DNA of 40,177 nucleotides from Lyngbya sp. CCAP 1446/10 (GTDB lineage Bacteria; Cyanobacteriota; Cyanobacteriia; Cyanobacteriales; Microcoleaceae): NCBI RefSeq assembly GCF_026130175.1, contig NZ_JAIGNI010000054.1, positions 1 to 40,177 on the forward strand, read 5' to 3'. The position numbers and the translations under genes are program-made. A model generated the notes under the pieces. That model was not told where the DNA came from. It worked only from the letters and a program-made list of their open reading frames with translations, and did not search any database. How positions within the stretch are numbered: the stretch's first letter is position 1; each line of letters starts with the position of its first letter. Shown here in pieces: positions 33,949 through 40,177 of the stretch.

Positions 33949-36900
33949 TTACTGATTCCTGTATTGTTCTACAAATTCTAATATTTTCACTTCTTCAAAA
34001 CCTTTAACTAATTGATTGAGATGGTTGGCGAAAAAGACATATTTAACATCAAGTTTTACCAATTTTTCTGCTTGTTTTTGAATACCTCCTAAGTCACCCA
34101 TCATGGCTAAGTCAAAGAGTAAAGCGATTTCATCGGCGGGAGGAGCGATGATTTCTTGATGCTGAATTTGAGATTGATTGTGAAAAACTTCAGATTCCGC
34201 ATTCGGGTATTGCAACTCCTCACAAATCCATTCTAAGCCCAAATGAACTTGCAAGCAATTTAAAAGTTCCTCAGCCCGGATCGGCTTGGGAATAAAAGCA
34301 TTGCATCCCGCTGCTACACTTTCCTGCTTTTCTGCTTCCATAATACTAGCAGAAGTGCCGATGGCTACCACATTTTGCAGTTGGGGCAAATTGCGAATTT
34401 TTCGCATCGCTTCAAATCCGTCCATCACCGGCATCACCAAATCAATCAAAATACAATCCGGTTGAAATTCTAGAGCTTTATTCACACAATCTTGACCGTT
34501 TGTTGCCTCAATTATTTCAAAACCCAACGGTTCCAGCAGGTGAATTAAAACCGAGCGATTTTCCCACCGATCGTCCGCTATCAAAATTTTCTTATTAGTA
34601 CCCTTGAAACTCTTAATATTTTGGGGGTAATACTTTTTATTTTTGTCGGGGCTGTCAACTGCTAGCAACTCCAACTCAAAGGAGAAAATGCTACCTCTGC
34701 CTAAAGTGCTTTCTACTTTCAATTCACCGCCCATAATCTCAACTAATTGGTGACTAATCGCCAATCCCAAGCCTGTTCCCTCAGTATGGCGGGGACTATT
34801 ACCTACCTGTTCAAAAGGTGCAAATATCTTTGGCAATTCATCGGCAGCGATGCCAATTCCCGTATCTTCTACTTGAAACCGAATCTTCACGTTTGTACTA
34901 AGGAATTCAGTCTGGGTTCCATCCTTTACACAGTCCACTGCGGAAACCTTAAAAGTAACCCCACCGCTTTCAGTAAACTTAACAGCATTACCAATTAAAT
35001 TAATCAAAATTTGCCGCAACTTCTTTTCATCAGCAGAGATAGCAGCGGGAAGAGGCGAAAGATATTCGCAATTTAAAGCTATGTTTTTTTGACCTGCTCG
35101 AATGCTACAAATTGCAGTTATGCCTTGAAGAAAATCGGGCAAATTAAACTCTGTTGGCACGAGTTCCATTCTTCTAGCTTCGATTTTAGAAAGGTCTAAA
35201 ATATCCTCGACCAAAGCGAGTAAGTGTTCGCCACAGCGGTGAATAACGCCAATTCCATCCTGTTGTTTCGTTGATAAATGTTTGTCGCGCTTAAAGATTT
35301 GAGCGTAACCTAAAATGCCGTTGAGGGGCGTTCGCAATTCGTGGCTCATGTTAGCTAAAAATTCGCTTTTGGCGCGGCTGGCATCTTGGGCGGCGGCTTC
35401 TGCTTTTTGACGTTCTTTAATTTCTTCGGAAAGCAGGACATTTTTTTTGTTTAATTCTTGGGTGCGTTCTTTAACTTTTGCTTCTAGGGTAAGGTTGTAT
35501 TCTGCTAGTTGTTGGTTCGCCGTTGCTAAGTTAGTGTAAAGGCGGGCATTTTCCAGGGCGATCGCAGCTTGGGAAGAAAGCAGCTTCAAAACTTCCAAGC
35601 GATCGGGAGTAAAAGCGCCGGCGATTAAATTGTTTTCTAAATAAAGGATGGCTGTTAATTTGCCTTGATAGACGATCGCCACGCATAACACCGATTTCGG
35701 CTGGTGTTCGATAATGTAGGGGTCGCTGTTGAAAATTGCCTCGCTGCAGGCATCGTGGAGGACAATATCTTCGAGAGTGCGATCGACAAAATTGATTATC
35801 GATCGCGGATACGCACCATCCAAGCCCGCGCCCGATAACACTCGCACATCTGCGCCCACCTCTCCCGCAGCTTCAATGACAAATTCACCGTTTTTTGGCG
35901 CGATCAGATACCCTGTTTGAGCCCCGGCATTTTCCAGCAAAATCCGCATCATTTTGGTCAGCAAAGCATCGAGGACAATTTCACCGGAGATAGCAAGAGA
36001 TGCTTTCATAACTGTCGCAAAATCTAAAGCTTTGTGACTGCCGATAACGGTTGCAAAAGTTGCAGTCACAGTCTGGCTGCTACTTGTTAAACTTTCACTT
36101 TCCGGCATCTGTACAATTAACTGCGGATATCGTTCCTCCAAATCAACAACCTTAGCATTCGCACCCCAGCGGATATAACCGTAGTAAGCGTCAGTCATGT
36201 AAACCTTGGCAACTTTCTCCCGGCCCGCCAACAGGTAAAACTCAGCAGCTAATTCATTCGCCAAAGCTTCTTCCTGAATGTATCCCTGTTCGCTGGAATG
36301 TTGAATTGCGCGATCGTAATAATCGATCGCCCGGTCTTTTTCTCCCAACACCCGCGCTTTCTCAGCCTCGACTAACTCATATTTATGCTGGTAATTCATC
36401 GGTGCGTGGTGCGCCCAGTTCTGCATTTTTTCCTGGTTTTCTTCTACTTGGCGCAAGTGTTTTTCTTGTTCTGCACTGTCAGCCGTTGGATACACAGCAA
36501 GCAGTGCTAGCGAATAGTAAAAATTGTGCGTACCGATCATCATGAAGCCAATTACTGCTGGTGCATATTCTGCCGCCAAAGATGCGTCAGCAACGGCTTT
36601 TTCTGGACTTTTAAATAAGTAATTAAGCAGCAGTTTAGCCAAATAAAACTTAAAAAGTGCCATTTTGTTATTAGTTCTTTGCAGCCTAGGCAACATTTCT
36701 TTTCTACTGAAATTTTCACCTATCAAGCGACAATTATTTTCTGGTTTATTTCGCAAATTTAAAATTAGTTGACCCGAAATCTCCAGAAACTCTTTTGCAA
36801 CTTCTTGTTTTAAATTTTGGACTAAATTAAAGTGATTGGCTTGTTTTTCTGCTACATTGTCTAATGGTTCTCCAATCAAAAATAAACACCAAGAAATGCT

Positions 36901-39900
36901 GTTCGTACAATAAGAAGTATATTCTAAATCTCCTGTTGCTAGACCGCTTTGTACCGCCTCGGTCAAAGGTGCGATTGTCTCCCTGGCGTGGTCTTTCCAG
37001 TGTCGCACAAAAGTGTTAAACATATTATAAACTTTGCATTTCAGTTCTTTAGCATTGAATTGCTCTAATAACTTCAAACCTAGTTGTCCAGAATGATATC
37101 CACTGTCTATCTCTCCCAATGCGCCAGCCAGCAACAAGCCATACCAACTATATGCGATCGCCCCAAGTGCTGAATGACCCCGTTTAATCGAAAAATCCAC
37201 CATTGTGAAGATTATCTGTGACAAGAGTTCTGGTTTGGCGACAAAAACAGGAGAAATAACAGCCGAAAGTATCCGCATTGTGGCCAACTGATAGCTATCA
37301 GTCATTACCGGAACATTTTCTAGTTCCTCAAGCTGAGGTAATTTAATCCCAGTCAGACCCGTTGGGGGGATTTTTGACAGGGAAACCCCCAATATTTCCA
37401 AAGCTTTTAAACCAGTATCAAGGGCTTCAATCATCTGGTTTTGAGACATATAAGACTGGATTTGGAGTTCGTAAACCTTAACTTGGTCGAGCCGGTTTGT
37501 CGCGTGTTGCAACACGATATCTGCTAATTCTTGCGATCGCCCAAAGTTAGTATTGAGATATTCAGCCTCCGCTGCTTCTACGTGCAGGTTCAGCGTCAAG
37601 TCATAATCCGTCTGCCAATTTGAGTCTCCTGCGCTAACGGAGGATTGAGGGGAGTCGATCAGTTCCAAACCGAGATTCAAATATTTAACAGCAGCTTCGT
37701 AAGCATTGGATGCTTTAGCTTTTTTGCCAGCAATCAGATTCAGTTTTGCCAGTTCATATTTTTCTGCTTTTTCGGCGATAAATTCAACACCGAAATTCAG
37801 TTGATTGACAATATCAAAGACATTTTCTTCAATCTCCGAAGCGGGAGTATTATTGAGCAGCAGTTGACCGATTTTGACGTGCGTTGCTTGTTTCTCGCCA
37901 TCGGGAATCAAAGAATAAGCTGCTTGCTGCACTCTGTCGTGCAAAAACTTGTAGCCAACCTTAACATCTTGCAGCCCCGACAGCCCCGTTTCCGAACCCT
38001 CAAAAACCAGCGGAATTTTGTAATCGTTGCTCAGCGGCAAAATTAGCCCTGCCTGAAGAGCATCCCAGAGACTTAATGCTGTTTCTTTTTGAGATTTTTC
38101 GCTGACAATTGCCAGGACTTCTAAATTAAACCGGTTGCCAATACAGGCCGCTAATTTTAAGGCTGACTGTGCTGCGGCGGACAACTTCCGAATATTTCGA
38201 GCGATTAACTCTACGACGTTGCAGTCAGTAATCCCAATGGCTTGGATGTGTCCGAGATCCCACTGCCACGTACCCGATGGAAAATCGTAAACTAACAGAT
38301 TTTCTTGATAAAGAGTTCTGATTAACTGATTTAAAAAGAATGGATTTCCTTGGGTTTTGTTAAAAAGTAGCTCTGCTAAAAGTTGGATTTTTTCGGAAAT
38401 TTCGCTTTCTAAAGTTTCGGAAATTAATTGCTGTACGTGACTCAAATCTAAGGGATTAAGAACAATATTGCTGACTATTTCGGGAAGTTCTGCCCCAGAT
38501 TTTTGAATATTTTCGATGGTTTGAATCAGCGGATGGGTGGCGCTAACTTCGTTATCTCGATAGGCTCCAATTAGCAGCAAATATTTGCTTTCTGAATCCG
38601 TCACTAGCAGTTCAATGAATTTCAGCGAGGCGGAATCTGCCCACTGTAAATCGTCGAGAAAAACAACTAGCGGGTGTTCCTGCGCGGTAAACACGCTAAT
38701 GAATTGTTTAAACACCCGATTAAATCGGTTTTGCGATTCTGTCGGCCCCAATTGCGGGACTTCCGGCTGTTTCCCGATAATTAGTTCGACTTCGGGAATC
38801 ACGTCTGTGACAACTTTGCCGTTGCTTCCCAAAGCAGCTAGCAATTTTTGTTTCCAAGTCTGGATAGATGGTGCACTTTCTGTTAGCAATTGCCGAATCA
38901 ATGATTGGAATGCTTGAATCAAAGAAGCGTAGGGAATGTTGCGCTTGAATTGGTCAAATTTACCGGAAATGAAATAGCCGCGCTGCTGAACTATGGGTTT
39001 TTGAACTTCATTTACTAAGCAGGATTTGCCGATACCGGAATAACCGGAAACCAGGATCATTTCGACTCCTGGATGGGAATCTATATTGTTTTCGACACCG
39101 CTAATTCGGTTAAATGCTGCCAACAAAGCGGCGACTTCAGCTTCTCTACCGTAGAGTTTTTGGGGGATGAGGAGTTGACCGGCGCGATCGGCATTTCCGG
39201 CAGTAAAATCAGATATATTGCCAGTAGCTTGTAGTTGCGCCAGACAAGTTTCGAGGTCAAACCTCAGCCCGTCAGCGCTTTGGTACCTATCTTCCGCCAT
39301 CTTCGCCAACAGCTTCATCACGATGGCAGAGATTGCTTCGGGGATTTCCGGCTTCAAACTGCGAGGATTGGGGGGGATTTTAGCGATGTGACAGTGAACT
39401 AATTCTAAAGGGTCGATCGCGCTAAACGGCAATTCACCAGTCAGCATCTCGTAAAAAGTGACACCCAACGAATAAAAATCGCTGCGGTAATCAATTGCCC
39501 GATTCATTCTACCAGTTTGTTCCGGCGAAATATAAGCTAACGTACCTTCGAGCAAATTGGGATAGCTGGGCGTTGCGTTTTCTCGAACCAAGCCGGAGGA
39601 GATGCTGAAGTCAGTAATTTTGACCTGATAGGTTTCGGGATGGATAATAATATTGTGCGGTTTAATATCTTTGTGAATTATTTGGTTTTGATGGATTTTA
39701 CCCAAACTTTTTGCTAGTCCAACGGCAATTTCGAGAAAGTGTTTCAAGTCAAGTTTGGTGGAAATTAAAAAATTAGATAAAGCCAAGCCTCCAAAGTCTT
39801 CTAATGTCAGCGCCACACCATTGTGATTAGTTTCTAAACTGTAGCAGTTGACAATTCCTTCGATGTTTTTTAGATTAGTTCGGATTTTATATTCATGTCT

Positions 39901-40053
39901 CAAGCGGGTAATTTCTTCCAGAGTGGGATACTCGCTGTTCAGGGTTTTGACAATGACTGGCAAATTGTGTTTTTGCCAGATTCCCCGATAAATCACAGTA
40001 TTGACACCAGAGTAAATTTTTTCGGTGATTTGATAGCCTGTTAGTAAAATCAT
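33949..40053 (-). CDS. Giant Ser/Thr kinase - AAA ATPase - GAF - histidine kinase - receiver protein
   Basis: A 2034-residue protein of the cyanobacterial multi-signal kinase family. An N-terminal Ser/Thr kinase (about 5-270) has K36, HKDIKPHN with catalytic D129, and DFS (148-150) in place of DFG. An AAA-type ATPase follows from about 300, with Walker [10 protein letters not shown] (336-344) and Walker B-like [13 protein letters not shown] long helical, TPR-like region spans about 700-1370. A GAF domain (about 1400-1530) precedes a coiled coil. The HisKA His is about residue 1571 ([11 protein letters not shown]), then a HATPase domain with VEDTGIGIA and GTGLGLAIS, then a receiver (about 1820-1940) with D1871 ([13 protein letters not shown]), and a short helical tail. 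It is first in a two-gene operon with the receiver-kinase. The input signal is unknown; all kinase motifs except the DFG variant look active. Confidence 0.93.
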   Translation of the reverse strand: MILLTGYQITEKIYSGVNTVIYRGIWQKHNLPVIVKTLNSEYPTLEEITRLRHEYKIRTNLKNIEGIVNCYSLETNHNGVALTLEDFGGLALSNFLISTKLDLKHFLEIAVGLAKSLGKIHQNQIIHKDIKPHNIIIHPETYQVKITDFSISSGLVRENATPSYPNLLEGTLAYISPEQTGRMNRAIDYRSDFYSLGVTFYEMLTGELPFSAIDPLELVHCHIAKIPPNPRSLKPEIPEAISAIVMKLLAKMAEDRYQSADGLRFDLETCLAQLQATGNISDFTAGNADRAGQLLIPQKLYGREAEVAALLAAFNRISGVENNIDSHPGVEMILVSGYSGIGKSCLVNEVQKPIVQQRGYFISGKFDQFKRNIPYASLIQAFQSLIRQLLTESAPSIQTWKQKLLAALGSNGKVVTDVIPEVELIIGKQPEVPQLGPTESQNRFNRVFKQFISVFTAQEHPLVVFLDDLQWADSASLKFIELLVTDSESKYLLLIGAYRDNEVSATHPLIQTIENIQKSGAELPEIVSNIVLNPLDLSHVQQLISETLESEISEKIQLLAELLFNKTQGNPFFLNQLIRTLYQENLLVYDFPSGTWQWDLGHIQAIGITDCNVVELIARNIRKLSAAAQSALKLAACIGNRFNLEVLAIVSEKSQKETALSLWDALQAGLILPLSNDYKIPLVFEGSETGLSGLQDVKVGYKFLHDRVQQAAYSLIPDGEKQATHVKIGQLLLNNTPASEIEENVFDIVNQLNFGVEFIAEKAEKYELAKLNLIAGKKAKASNAYEAAVKYLNLGLELIDSPQSSVSAGDSNWQTDYDLTLNLHVEAAEAEYLNTNFGRSQELADIVLQHATNRLDQVKVYELQIQSYMSQNQMIEALDTGLKALEILGVSLSKIPPTGLTGIKLPQLEELENVPVMTDSYQLATMRILSAVISPVFVAKPELLSQIIFTMVDFSIKRGHSALGAIAYSWYGLLLAGALGEIDSGYHSGQLGLKLLEQFNAKELKCKVYNMFNTFVRHWKDHARETIAPLTEAVQSGLATGDLEYTSYCTNSISWCLFLIGEPLDNVAEKQANHFNLVQNLKQEVAKEFLEISGQLILNLRNKPENNCRLIGENFSRKEMLPRLQRTNNKMALFKFYLAKLLLNYLFKSPEKAVADASLAAEYAPAVIGFMMIGTHNFYYSLALLAVYPTADSAEQEKHLRQVEENQEKMQNWAHHAPMNYQHKYELVEAEKARVLGEKDRAIDYYDRAIQHSSEQGYIQEEALANELAAEFYLLAGREKVAKVYMTDAYYGYIRWGANAKVVDLEERYPQLIVQMPESESLTSSSQTVTATFATVIGSHKALDFATVMKASLAISGEIVLDALLTKMMRILLENAGAQTGYLIAPKNGEFVIEAAGEVGADVRVLSGAGLDGAYPRSIINFVDRTLEDIVLHDACSEAIFNSDPYIIEHQPKSVLCVAIVYQGKLTAILYLENNLIAGAFTPDRLEVLKLLSSQAAIALENARLYTNLATANQQLAEYNLTLEAKVKERTQELNKKNVLLSEEIKERQKAEAAAQDASRAKSEFLANMSHELRTPLNGILGYAQIFKRDKHLSTKQQDGIGVIHRCGEHLLALVEDILDLSKIEARRMELVPTEFNLPDFLQGITAICSIRAGQKNIALNCEYLSPLPAAISADEKKLRQILINLIGNAVKFTESGGVTFKVSAVDCVKDGTQTEFLSTNVKIRFQVEDTGIGIAADELPKIFAPFEQVGNSPRHTEGTGLGLAISHQLVEIMGGELKVESTLGRGSIFSFELELLAVDSPDKNKKYYPQNIKSFKGTNKKILIADDRWENRSVLIHLLEPLGFEIIEATNGQDCVNKALEFQPDCILIDLVMPVMDGFEAMRKIRNLPQLQNVVAIGTSASIMEAEKQESVAAGCNAFIPKPIRAEELLNCLQVHLGLEWICEELQYPNAESEVFHNQSQIQHQEIIAPPADEIALLFDLAMMGDLGGIQKQAEKLVKLDVKYVFFANHLNQLVKGFEEVKILEFVEQYRNQ

Positions 40054-40177
40054 ATAGCAATCCTAAATCATTTTCTATGTATAGGTGTACTGATGGATTT
40101 TTGGGAAATCAAATTTATGTTCGTTTGTGAAAAACTCAAACAAAAATTTAATTATCTTAAAAGACTTACATAAATAC

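Overview
The window comes from a cyanobacterium, most likely a filamentous one. Three things point there: light-independent protochlorophyllide reductase genes (chlL, chlN) with their DUF5331 partner; many HIP1-type GCGATCGC octamers; and heptanucleotide tandem arrays of the STRR kind known from filamentous cyanobacteria. The large multidomain kinases and the NACHT/WD40 genes also fit. A Microcoleus/Oscillatoria-like lineage is my inference and was not tested. I see no rRNA, tRNA or CRISPR array.

Layout. 1-4030 is a decayed, element-rich stretch: a response-regulator gene cut off inside its receiver domain, a possible structured RNA, two palindromic miniature elements, an uncharacterised membrane protein, and a nuclease-like gene split by a 215-bp miniature element with an exact target duplication. 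4181-4790 is a hicAB toxin-antitoxin pair. 4875-9033 (minus) is chlL - DUF5331 - chlN. 9954-12101 (minus) is a four-CBS histidine kinase whose last codons come from a heptamer array. 12381-14963 (plus) is a PhoD-like phosphatase. 15467-19715 (minus) is a two-gene STAND system: a NACHT ATPase with a hydrophobic N-terminus, overlapping by 8 bp a 13-14 repeat WD40 protein. 20062-21386 (minus) holds purS and purQ. 21641-22033 is a Zur/FurB-type regulator. 22258-23778 (minus) is an NfeD - stomatin pair. 24116-26293 is a membrane-anchored PP2C phosphatase with a zinc ribbon. 26319-30630 (minus) is a polyamine ABC transporter in the order potB-potC-potD-potA. 30788-32390 holds a small membrane protein, a conserved Cys-rich miniprotein and a DUF6335 protein. 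32445-40053 (minus) is a two-gene signalling operon: a 2034-aa Ser/Thr kinase/ATPase/histidine kinase/receiver protein followed 4 bp later by a receiver-histidine kinase.

Working together. ChlL and ChlN are parts of the dark protochlorophyllide reductase (ChlB is not in the window). PurS and PurQ are two subunits of FGAM synthase. PotA-D make one importer. The giant kinase and the receiver-kinase are probably one phosphorelay. The NACHT and WD40 proteins look like one signalling ATPase divided at its natural domain boundary, a candidate conflict/immune-type system.

Intergenic DNA is unusually structured. There are at least seven arrays with a 7-bp period but several unrelated unit sequences; two abut the start codons of purQ and potC. 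Two families of long palindromic repeats are present, and one shows compensating base changes between copies.
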